Origin: Isoperla grammatica
Lineage: Eukaryota; Arthropoda; Insecta; Plecoptera; Perlodidae
Reading direction: 5' to 3'
DNA length: 64,000 bases
Assembly: GCA_945910005.1 (NCBI GenBank)
Contig: CAMDTW010000269.1
Location: 1-64,000 of the forward strand
Positions 38,501-50,291 of the stretch are shown in pieces; the stretch's first letter is position 1; each line of letters opens with the position of its first letter. The position numbers and the translations under genes were made by a program. The notes beneath the pieces were generated by a model, which saw nothing but the letters and a program-made list of their open reading frames with translations, had not been told where the DNA came from and ran no database searches.

Positions 38501-40461
38501 GCATAAAAAATAGAAATTGGCTGATTTCAGTCTATCTACCACAAACTTCCAGTTTTAAGAGGAATCTTGCATACGGCCGGGATTCCTAAGGGTTTCAACC
38601 AAAGTTGACAAATCGTTGTTTTAGAGCGTTTCAGGCTCCAATAAGCACAATTTGTCCATTTCGTCACATTTCGATAACTTCTATAGAAGTTACACCCTCC
38701 GTTGAAAAATAAGAATTATAGGCTGCATTCTTCAAGAGTATAATGAAAATGCATAAATTGAGTTTTTTCGTCGTTTTTGGTTAAAATATGCATAAAATAT
38801 AGAAATTGGCTGATTTTAGTCTATCTTCCACAAACTTCCAGTTTTAAGAGGAATCTTGCATACGGCTGGGATTCCTAAGGGTTTCAACCAAATTGCACAA
38901 ATCGTTGTTTTAGAGCGTTTCAGGCTCCAATAAGCACAATTTGTCCATTTCGTCACATTTCGATAATTTCTATAGAAGTTACACCCTTCGTCGAAAAATA
39001 AGAATTATAGGTTGCATTCTTCAAGAGTATAATGAAAATCCATAAATTGAGTTTTTTCGTCGTTTTTGGTTAAAATATGCATAAAAAATAGAAATTGGCT
39101 GATTTCAGTCTATCTAACACAAACTTCCAGTTTTAAGAGGAATCTTGCATACGGCCGGGATTCCTAAGGGTTTCAACCAAAGTTGACAAATCGTTGTTTA
39201 AGAGCGTTTTAGGCTCCAATAAGCACAATTTGTCCATTTCGTCACATTTCGATAACTTCTATAGAAGTTACACCCTCCGTCGAAAAATAAGAATTATAGG
39301 TTGCATTCTTCAAGAGTATAATGAAAATGCATAAATTGAGTTTTTTCGTCGTTTTTGGTTAAAATATGCATAAAAAATAGAAATTGGCTGATTTCAGTCT
39401 ATCTACCACAAACTTCCAGTTTTAAGAGGAATCTTGCATACGGCCGGGATTCCTAAGGGTTTCAACCAAAGTTAACAATTCGTTGTTTTACAGCGTTTCA
39501 GGCTCCAATAAGCACAATTTGTCCATTTCGTCAAATTTCGATAACTTCTATAGAAGTTACACCCTCCGTCGAAAAATAAGAATTATAGGTTGCATTCTTC
39601 AAGAGTATAATGAAAATGCATAAATTGAGTTTTTTCGTCGTTTTTGGTTAAAATATGCATAAAAAATAGAAATTGGCTGATTTCAGTCTATCTACCACAA
39701 ACTTCCAGTTTTAAGAGGAATCTTGCATACGGCCGGGATTCCTAAGGGTTTCAACTAAAGTTGACAAATCGTTGTTTTAGAGCGTTTCAGGCTCCAATAA
39801 GCACAATTTGTCCATTTCGTCACATTTCGATAACTTCTATAGAAGTTACACCCTCCGTCGAAAAATAAGAATTATAGGTTGCATTCTTCAAGAGTATAAT
39901 GAAAATGCATAAATTGAGTTTTTTCGTCGTTTTTGGTTAAAATATGCATAAAATATAGAAATTGGCTGATTTTAGTCAATCTACCACAAACTTCCAGTTT
40001 TACGAGGAATCTTGCATACGGCTGGGATTCCTAAGGGTTTCAACCAAATTGCACAAACCGTTGTTTTAGAGCGTTTCAGGCTCCAATAAGCACAATTTGT
40101 CCATTTCGTCACATTTCGATAACTTCTATAGAAGTTACACCCTCCGTCGAAAAATAAGAATTATAGGATGCATTCTTCAAGAGTATAATGAAAATGCATA
40201 AATTGAGTTTTTTCGTCGTTTTTGGTTAAAATATGCATAAAATATAGAAATTGGCTGATTTTAGTCTATCTACCACAAACTTCCAGTTTTAAGAGGAATC
40301 TTGCATACGGCTGGGATTCCTAAGGGTTTCAACCAAATTGCACAAATCGTTGTTTTAGAGCGTTTCAGGCTCCAATAAGCACAATTTGTCCATTTCGTCA
40401 CATTTCGATAACTTCTATAGAAGTTACACCCTCCGTCGAAAAATAAGAATTATAGGTTGCA
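35549..40461 (+). repeat. 17-mer higher-order unit, copy 1 (4,913 bp)
   Basis: Exactly 17 x 289 bp. Marker order: tttttagtt with gcattaaaaa, aaaacatag with gattccaaagg and aaaaatgag, cgtttgtgg with gcaaaaaatatag, atgaaatgc, aaaatttgc with cgtctggg, gccgggtttcc with gataaataag, aaatgtag with ccactaagctc, tatctgacac with cttctgtag, gaagttgg with cacaaaccg, ggttgcaacc with tttaagacg, C-type, cttccac, aatccataa, gttaacaattcg with gtcaaattt, tcaactaaag, agtcaatc with ttttacgagg and cacaaaccg, and a T-type with aggatgc. Every one recurs at +4,913 bp. The monomer at 35,260-35,548 can also be aligned to the last monomer of the unit. Confidence 0.92.
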
Positions 40462-43400
40462 TTCTTCAAGAGTATAATGAAAATGCATAAATTGAGTTTT
40501 TTCGTCGTTTTTAGTTAAAATATGCATTAAAAATAGAAATTGGCTGATTTCAGTCTATCTACCACAAACTTCCAGTTTTAAGAGGAATCTTGCATACGGC
40601 CGGGATTCCTAAGGGTTTCAACCAAAGTTGACAAATCGTTGTTTTAGAGCGTTTCAGGCTCCAATAAGCACAATTTGTCCATTTCGTCACATTTCGATAA
40701 TTTCTATAGAAGTTACACCCTCCGTTGAAAAATAAGAATTATAGGCTGCATTCTTCAAGAGTATAATGAAAATGCATAAATTGAGTTTTTTCGTCGTTTT
40801 TGGTTAAAATATGCATAAAATATAGAAATTGGCTGATTTTAGTCTATCTACCACAAACTTCCAGTTTTAAGAGGAATCTTGCATACGGCTGGGATTCCAA
40901 AGGGTTTCAACCAAAGTTGACAAATCGTTGTTTTAGAGCGTTTCAGGCTCCAATAAGCACAATTTGTCCATTTCGTCACATTTCGATAACTTCTATAGAA
41001 GTTACACCCTCCGTCGAAAAATGAGAATTATAGGTTGCATTCTTCAAGAGTATAATGAAAATGCATAAATTGAGTTTTTTCGTCGTTTGTGGTTAAAATA
41101 TGCAAAAAATATAGAAATTGGCTGATTTCAGTCTATCTACCACAAACTTCCAGTTTTAAGAGGAATCTTGCATACGGCCGGGATTCCTAAGGGTTTCAAC
41201 CAAAGTTGACAAATCGTTGTTTTACAGCGTTTCAGGCTCCAATAAGCACAATTTGTCCATTTCGTCACATTTCGATAACTTCTATAGAAGTTACACCCTC
41301 CGTCGAAAAATAAGAATTATAGGTTGCATTCTTCAAGAGTATAATGAAATGCATAAATTGAGTTTTTTCGTCGTTTTTGGTTAAAATATGCATAAAAAAT
41401 AGAAATTGGCTGATTTCAGTCTATCTACCAAAAACTTCCAGTTTTAAGAGGAATCTTGCATACAGCCGGGATTCCTAAGGGTTTCAACCAAAGTTGACAA
41501 ATCGTTGTTTAAGAGCGTTTCAGGCTCCAATAAGCACAATTTGTCCATTTCGTCACATTTCGATAACTTCTATAGAAGTTACACCCTCCGTTGAAAAATA
41601 AGAATTATAGGCTGCATTCTTCAAGAGTATAATGAAAATGCATAAATTGAGTTTTTTCGTCGTTTTTGGTTAAAATTTGCATAAAATATAGAAATTGGCT
41701 GATTTTAGTCTATCTACCACAAACTTCCATTTTTAAGAGGAATCTTGCATACGTCTGGGATTCCTAAGGGTTTCAACCAAATTGCACAAATCGTTGTTTT
41801 AGAGCGTTTCAGGCTCCAATAAGCACAATTTGTCCATTTCGTCACATTTCGATAACTTCTATTAAAAGTTAAACCCTCCGTCGAAAAATAAGAATTATAG
41901 GTTGCATTCTTCAAGAGTATAATGAAAATGCATAAATTGAGTTTTTTCGTCGTTTTTGGTTAAAATATGCATAAAAAATAGAAATTGGCTGATTTCAGTC
42001 TATCTACCACAAACTTCCAGTTTTAAGAGGAATCTTGCATACGGCCGGGTTTCCTAAGGGTTTCAACCAAAGTTGACAAATCGTTGTTTTAGAGCGTTTC
42101 AGGCTCCAATAAGCACAATTTTTCCATTTCGTCACATTTCGATAACTTCTATAGAAGTTACACCCTCCGTCGATAAATAAGAATTATAGGTTGCATTCTT
42201 CAAGAGTATAATGAAAATGCATAAATGTAGTTTTTTCGTCGTTTTTGGTTAAAATATGCATAAAAAATAGAAATTGGCTGATTTCAGTCTATCTACCACA
42301 AACTTCCAGTTTAAAGAGGAATCTTGCATACGGCCGGGATTCCTAAGGGTTTCAACCAAAGTTGACAAATCGTTGTTTTAGAGCGTTTCAGGCTCCACTA
42401 AGCTCAATTTGTCCATTTCGTCACATTTCGATTACTTCTATAGAAGTTACACCCTCCGTTGAAAAATAAGAATTATAAGCTGCATTCTTCAAGAGTATAA
42501 TGAAAATGCATAAATTGAGTTTTTTCGTCGTTTTTGGTTAAAATATGCATAAAATATAGAAATTGGCTGATTTTAGTCTATCTGACACAAACTTCCAGTT
42601 TTAAGAGGAATCTTGCATACGGCTGGGATTCCTAAGGGTTTCAACCAAATTGCACAAATCGTTGTTTTAGAGCGTTTCAGGCTCCAATAAGCACAATTTG
42701 TCCATTTCGTCACATTTCGATAACTTCTGTAGAAGTTACACCCTCCGTCGAAAAATAAGAATTATAGGTTGCATTCTTCAAGAGTATAATGAAAATGCAT
42801 AAATTGAGTTTTTTCGTCGTTTTTGGTTAAAATATGCATAAAAAATAGAAGTTGGCTGATTTCAGTCTATCTACCACAAACTTCCAGTTTTAAGAGGAAT
42901 CTTGCATACGGCTGGGATTCCTAAGGGTTTCAACCAAAGTTGACAAATCGTTGTTTTAGAGCGTTTCAGGCTCCAATAAGCACAATTTGTCCATTTCGTC
43001 ACATTTCGATAACTACTTTAGAAGTTACACAAACCGTTGAAAAATAATAATGTTAGTGTGCATTCTGAAAGAGTATTATGAAAATGCATAAATTGAGTTT
43101 TTTGGTCGTTTTTGGTTAAAATATGCATAAAATATAGAAATTGGCTGATTTAAGTCTATCTACCACAAACTTCCAGTTTTAAGACGAATCTTGCATACGG
43201 CCGGGATTCCTAAGGGTTGCAACCAAAGTTGACAAATCGTTGTTTTAGAGCGTTTCAAGCTCCAATAAGCACAATTTGTCCATTTCGTCACATTTCGATA
43301 ACTTCTATAGAAGTTACACCCTCCGTCGAAAAATAAGAATTGTAGGTTGCATTCTTCAAGAGTATAATGAAAATGCATAAATTGAGTTTTTTCGTCGTTT

Positions 43401-45374
43401 TTGGTTAAAATATGCATAAAAAATAGAAATTGGCTGATTTCAGTCTATCTACCACAAACTTCCAGTTTTAAGAGGAATCTTGCATACGGCCGGGATTCCT
43501 AAGGGTTTCAACCAAAGTTGACAAATCGTTGTTTTAGAGCGTTTCAGGCTCCAATAAGCACAATTTGTCCATTTCGTCACATTTCGATAACTTCTATAGA
43601 AGTTACACCCTCCGTTGAAAAATAAGAATTATAGGCTGCATTCTTCAAGAGTATAATGAAAATGCATAAATTGAGTTTTTTCGTCGTTTTTGGTTAAAAT
43701 ATGCATAAAATATAGAAATTGGCTGATTTTAGTCTATCTTCCACAAACTTCCAGTTTTAAGAGGAATCTTGCATACGGCTGGGATTCCTAAGGGTTTCAA
43801 CCAAATTGCACAAATCGTTGTTTTAGAGCGTTTCAGGCTCCAATAAGCACAATTTGTCCATTTCGTCACATTTCGATAATTTCTATAGAAGTTACACCCT
43901 TCGTCGAAAAATAAGAATTATAGGTTGCATTCTTCAAGAGTATAATGAAAATCCATAAATTGAGTTTTTTCGTCGTTTTTGGTTAAAATATGCATAAAAA
44001 ATAGAAATTGGCTGATTTCAGTCTATCTAACACAAACTTCCAGTTTTAAGAGGAATCTTGCATACGGCCGGGATTCCTAAGGGTTTCAACCAAAGTTGAC
44101 AAATCGTTGTTTAAGAGCGTTTTAGGCTCCAATAAGCACAATTTGTCCATTTCGTCACATTTCGATAACTTCTATAGAAGTTACACCCTCCGTCGAAAAA
44201 TAAGAATTATAGGTTGCATTCTTCAAGAGTATAATGAAAATGCATAAATTGAGTTTTTTCGTCGTTTTTGGTTAAAATATGCATAAAAAATAGAAATTGG
44301 CTGATTTCAGTCTATCTACCACAAACTTCCAGTTTTAAGAGGAATCTTGCATACGGCCGGGATTCCTAAGGGTTTCAACCAAAGTTAACAATTCGTTGTT
44401 TTACAGCGTTTCAGGCTCCAATAAGCACAATTTGTCCATTTCGTCAAATTTCGATAACTTCTATAGAAGTTACACCCTCCGTCGAAAAATAAGAATTATA
44501 GGTTGCATTCTTCAAGAGTATAATGAAAATGCATAAATTGAGTTTTTTCGTCGTTTTTGGTTAAAATATGCATAAAAAATAGAAATTGGCTGATTTCAGT
44601 CTATCTACCACAAACTTCCAGTTTTAAGAGGAATCTTGCATACGGCCGGGATTCCTAAGGGTTTCAACTAAAGTTGACAAATCGTTGTTTTAGAGCGTTT
44701 CAGGCTCCAATAAGCACAATTTGTCCATTTCGTCACATTTCGATAACTTCTATAGAAGTTACACCCTCCGTCGAAAAATAAGAATTATAGGTTGCATTCT
44801 TCAAGAGTATAATGAAAATGCATAAATTGAGTTTTTTCGTCGTTTTTGGTTAAAATATGCATAAAATATAGAAATTGGCTGATTTTAGTCAATCTACCAC
44901 AAACTTCCAGTTTTACGAGGAATCTTGCATACGGCTGGGATTCCTAAGGGTTTCAACCAAATTGCACAAACCGTTGTTTTAGAGCGTTTCAGGCTCCAAT
45001 AAGCACAATTTGTCCATTTCGTCACATTTCGATAACTTCTATAGAAGTTACACCCTCCGTCGAAAAATAAGAATTATAGGATGCATTCTTCAAGAGTATA
45101 ATGAAAATGCATAAATTGAGTTTTTTCGTCGTTTTTGGTTAAAATATGCATAAAATATAGAAATTGGCTGATTTTAGTCTATCTACCACAAACTTCCAGT
45201 TTTAAGAGGAATCTTGCATACGGCTGGGATTCCTAAGGGTTTCAACCAAATTGCACAAATCGTTGTTTTAGAGCGTTTCAGGCTCAAAAAAGCACAATTT
45301 GTCCATTTCGTCACATTTCGAAAACTTCTATAGAAGTTACACCCTCCGTCGAAAAATAAGAATTATAGGTTGCA
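40462..45374 (+). repeat. 17-mer higher-order unit, copy 2 (4,913 bp)
   Basis: This is a direct tandem copy of 35,549-40,461 with no net length change. The few differences I noticed are aaaatatag here versus aaaacatag at 35,90x, and cttccattttt at about 41,725 versus cttccagtttt. In the final monomer (45,086-45,374) the sequence switches near 45,285 to ctcaaaaaagc and cgaaaac, the state of the 10.7 and 12.7 kb monomers, marking the point where copy 2 joins a different block. Confidence 0.92.
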
Positions 45375-48300
45375 TTCTTCAAGAGTTTAATGAAAATGCA
45401 TAAATTGAGTTTTTTCGTCGTTTTTGGTTTAAATATGCATAAAAAATAGAAATTGGCTGATTTCAGTCGATCTACCACAAACTTCCAGTTTTAAGAGGAA
45501 TCTTGCATACGGCCGGGATTCCTAAGGGTTTCAACCAAAGTTGACAAATCGTTGTTTTAGAGCGTTTCAGGCTCCAATAAGCACAATTTGTCCATTTCGT
45601 CACATTTCGATAACTTCTAAAGAAGTTACACCCTCCGTAGAAAAATAAGAATTATAGGTTGCATTCTTCAAGAGTATAATGAAATTGCATAAATTGAGTT
45701 TTTTCGTCGTTTTTGGTTAAAATATGCATAAAAAATAGAAATTGGCTGATTTCAGTCTATCTACCACAAACTTCCAGTTTTAAGAGGAATCTTGCATACG
45801 GCCGGGATTCCTAAGGGTTTCAACCAAAGTTAACAAATCGTTGTTTTAGAGCGTTTCAGGCTCCAATAAGCACAATTTGTCCATTTCGTCACATTTCGAT
45901 AACTTCTATAGAAGTTACACCCTCCGTTGAAAAATAAGAATTATAGGCTGCATTCTTCAAGAGTATAATGAAAATGCATAAATTGAGTTTTTTCGTCGTT
46001 TTTGGTTAAAATATGCATAAAAAATAGAAATTGGCTGATTTCAGTCTATCTACCACAAACATCCAGTTTTAAGAGGATCTTGCATACGGCTGGGATTCCT
46101 AAGGGTTTCAACCAAAGTTGACAAATCGTTGTTTTAGAGCGTTTCAGGCTCCAATAAGCACAATTTGTCCATTTCGTCACATTTCGATAACTTCTATAGA
46201 AGTTACACCCTCCGTCAAAAAATAAGAATTATAGGTTGCATTCTTCAAGAGTATAATGAAAATGCATAAATTGAGTTTTTTCGTCGTTTTTGGTTAAAAT
46301 ATGCATCAAAAATAGACATTGGCTGATTTCAGTCTATCTACCACAAACTTCCAGTTTTAAGAGGAATCTTGCATACGGCCGGGATTCCTAAGGGTTTCAA
46401 CCAAAGTTGACAAATCGTTGTTTTAGAGCGTTTCAGGCTCCAATAAGCACAATTTGTCCATTTCGTCACATTTCGATATTTTCTATAGAAGTTACACCCT
46501 CCGTTGAAAAATAAGAATTATAGGCTGCATTCTTCAAGAGTATAATGAAAATGCATAAATTGAGTTTTTTCGTCGTTTTTGGTTAAAATATGCATAAAAT
46601 ATAGAAATTGGCTGATTTCAGTCTATCTACCACAAACTTCCAGTTTTAAGAGGAATCTTGCATACGGCTGGGATTCCTAAGGGTTTCAACCAAAGTTGAC
46701 AAATCGTAGTTTTAGAGCGTTTCAGGCTCCAATAAGCACAATTTGTCCATTTCCTCACATTTCGATAACTACTTTAGAAGTTACACCAACCGTTGAAAAA
46801 TAATAATGTTAGTGTGCATTCTGAAAGAGTATTATGAAAATGCATAAATTGAGTTTTTTGGTCGTTTTTGGTTAAAATATGCATAAAATATAGAAATTGG
46901 CTGATTTTAGTCTATCTACCACAAACTTCCAGTTTTAAGAGGAATCTTGCATACGGCTGGGATTCCTAAGGGCTTCAACCAAATTGCACAAATCGTTGTT
47001 TTAGAGCGTTTCAGGCTCCAATAAGCACAATTTGTCCATTTCGTCACATTTCGATAACTTCTATAGAAGTTACACCCTCCGTCGAAAAATAAGAATTATA
47101 GGTTGCATTCTTCAAGAGTATAATGAAAATGCATAAATTGAGTTTTTTCGTCGTTTTTGGATAAAATATGCATCAAAAATAGACATTGGCTGATTTCAGT
47201 CTATCTACCACAAACTTCCAGTTTTAAGAGGAATCTTGCATACGGCCGGGATTCCTAAGGGTTTCAACCAAAGTTGACAAATCGTTGTTTTAGAGCGTTT
47301 CAGGCTCCAATAAGCACAATTTGTCCATTTCGTCACATTTCGATAATTTCTATAGAAGTTACAACCACCGTCGAAAAATAAGAATTATAGGTTGCATTCT
47401 TCAAGAGTATAATGAAAATGCATAAATTGAGTTTTTTCGTCGTTTTTGGTAAAAATATGCATAAAAAATAGAAATAGGCTGATTTCAGTCTATCTACCAC
47501 AAACTTCCAGTTTTAAGAGGAATCTTGCATACGGCCGGGATTCCTAAGGGTTTCAACCAAAGTTGACAAATCGTTGTTTAAGAGCGTTTCAGGCTCCAAT
47601 AAGCACAATTTGTCCATTTTGTCACATTTCGATAACTTCTATAGAAGTTACACCCTCCGTTGAAAAATAAGAATTATAGGCTGCATTCTTCAAGAGTATA
47701 ATGAAAATGCATAAATTGAGTTTTTTCGTCGTTTTTGGTTAAAATATGCATAAAATATAGAAATTGGCTGATTTCAGTCTATCTACCACAAACTTCCAGT
47801 TTTAAGAGGAATCTTGCATACGGCTGGGATTCCTAAGGGTTTCAACCAAAGTTGACAAATCGTTGTTTTAGAGCGTTTCAGGCTCCAATAAGCACAATTT
47901 GTCCATTTCGTCACATTTCGATAACTACTTTAGAAGTTACACCAACCGTTGAAAAATAATAATGTTAGTGTGCATTCTGAAAGAGTATTATGAAAATGCA
48001 TAAATTGAGTTTTTTGGTCGTTTTTGGTTAAAATATGAATAAAATATAGAAATTGGCTGATTTTAGTCTATCTACCACAAACTTCCAGTTTTAAGAGGAA
48101 TCTTGCATACGGCTGGGATTCCTAAGGGTTTCAACCAAAGTTGACAAATCGTTGTTTTAGAGCGTTTCAGGCTCCAATTAACACAATTTGTCCATTTGAT
48201 CACATTTCGATAACTTCTATAGAAGTTACACCCTCCGTCGAAAAATAAGAATTATAGGTTGAATTCTTCAAGAGTATAATAAAAATGCATAAATTGAGTT

Positions 48301-48844
48301 TTTTCGTCGTTTTTGGTTAAAATATGCATAAAAAATAGAAATTGGCTGATTTCAGTCTATCTACCACAAACTTCCAGTTTTAAGAGGAATCTTGCATACG
48401 GCTGGGATTCCTAAGGGTTTAAACCAAATTGCACAAATCGTTGTTTTAGAGCGTTTCAGGCTCCAATAAGCACAATTTGTCCATTTCGTCGTCACATTTC
48501 GATAACTTCTATAGAAGTTACACCCTCCGTCGAAAAATAAGAATTATAGGTTGCATTCTTCAAGAGTATAATGAAAATGCATAAATTGAGTTTTTTCGTC
48601 GTTTTTGGTTAAAATATGCATAAAAAATAGAAATTGGCTGATTTCAGTCTATCTACCACAAACTTCCAGTTTTAAGAGGAATCTTGCATACGGCCGGGAT
48701 TCCTTAGGGTTTCAACCAAAGTTGACAAATCGTTGTTTTAGAGCGTTTCAGGCTCCAATAAGCACAATTTGTCCATTTCGTCACATTTCGATAACTTCTA
48801 TAGAAGTTACACCCTCCGTTGAAAAATAAGAATTATAGGCTGCA
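45375..48844 (+). repeat. Twelve-monomer block homologous to 13,001-16,467
   Basis: Same marker order as 13,001-16,467: tctaaagaag, gttaac, the 288-bp form, catcaaaa with atattttct, cgtagttt with cctcac, ggataaaatatgcatc with acaaccaccg, ggtaaaaatatg with aaataggctg, a mosaic monomer with a B patch, atgaataaaat with caattaacac and tttgatcac, ggttgaattc, and gattccttaggg. It differs by one extra B-patch T-type monomer at about 46.82 kb and lacks one plain C-type monomer. Private changes include gagtttaatg, aaattgcat, cgtagaaaaa, ggcttcaacc and a 3-bp duplication (tttcgtcgtcac) near 48,487. Confidence 0.85.
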
Positions 48845-50291
48845 TTCTTCAAGAGTATAATGAAAATGCATAAATTGAGTTTTTTTCGTCGTTTTTGGTT
48901 AAAATATGCATAAAATATAGAAATTGGCTAATTTTAGTCTATCTACCACAAACTTCCAGTTTTAAGAGGAATCTTGCATACGGCTGGGATTCCTAAGGGT
49001 TTCAACCAAATTGCACAAATCGTTGTTTTAGAGCGTTTCAGGCTCCAATAAGCACAATTTGTCCATTTCGTCACATTTCGATAACTTCTATAGAAGTTAC
49101 ACCCTCCGTTGAAAAATAAGAATTATAGGCTGCATTATTCAAGAGTATAATGAAAATGCATAAATTGAGTTTTTTTCGTCGTTTTTGGTTAAAATATGCA
49201 TAAAATAAAGAAATTGGCTGATTTTAGTCTATCTACCACAAACTTCCAGTTTTAAGAGGAATCTTGCATACGGCTGGGATTCCTAAGGGTTTCAACCAAA
49301 TTGCACAAATCGTTGTTTTAGAGCGTTTCAGGCCCTAATAAGCACAATTTGTCCATTTCGTCACATTTCGATAACTTCTATAGAAGTTACACCCTCCGTC
49401 GAAAAATAAGAATTATTGGTTGCATTCTTCAAGAGTATAATGAAAATGCATAAATTGAGTTTTTTCGTCGTTTTTGGTTAAAATATGCATCAAAAATAGA
49501 CATTGGCTGATTTCAGTCTATCTACCACAAACTTCCAGTTTTAAGAGGAATCTTGCATACGGCCGGGATTCCTAAGGGTTTAAACCAAAGTTGACAAATC
49601 GTTGTTTTAGAGCGTTTCAGGCTCCAATAAGCACAATTTGTCCATTTTGTCACATTTCGATAACTTCTATAGAAGTTACACCCTCCGTCGAAAAATAAGA
49701 ATTATAGGTTGCATTCTTCAAGAGTATAATGAAAATGCATAAATTGAGTTTTGTCGTCGTTTTTGGTTAAAATATGCATAAAAAATAGAAATTGGCTGAT
49801 TTCAGTCTATCTACCACAAACTTCCAGTTTTAAGAGGAATCTTGCATACGGCCGGATTCCTAAGGGTTTCAACCAAAGTTGACAAATCGTTGTTTTAGAG
49901 CGTTTCAGGCTCCAATAAGCACAATTTGTCCATTTCGTCACATTTCGATAACTTCTATAGAAGTTACACCCTCCGTTGAAAAATAAGAATTATAGGCTGC
50001 ATTCTTCAAGAGTATAATGAAAATGCATAAATTGAGTTTTTTCGTCGTTTTTGGTTAAAATATGCATAAAATATAGAAATTGGCTGATTTCAGTCTATCT
50101 ACCACAAACTTCCAGTTTTAAGAGGAATCTTGCATACGGCTGGGATTCCTAAGGGTTTCAACCCAAAGTTGACAAATCGTTGTTTTAGAGCGTTTCAGGC
50201 ACCAATAAGCACAATTTGTCCATTTCGTCACATTTCGATAACTACTTTAGAAGTTACACCAACCGTTGAAAAATAATAATGTTAGTGTGCA
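48845..50291 (+). repeat. Five-monomer block shared with 54,915-56,358
   Basis: Markers in order: ggctaatttt; ataaaataaag with ttattggttg; catcaaaa with gtttaaacc; a C-type; and a mosaic monomer ending in a B patch. The same five occur from 54,915. Here single-base indels are frequent (seven Ts near 48,880 and 49,170, gccggattcc near 49,852, caacccaaag near 50,160), giving 1,447 bp versus 1,444 bp downstream. Confidence 0.83.
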
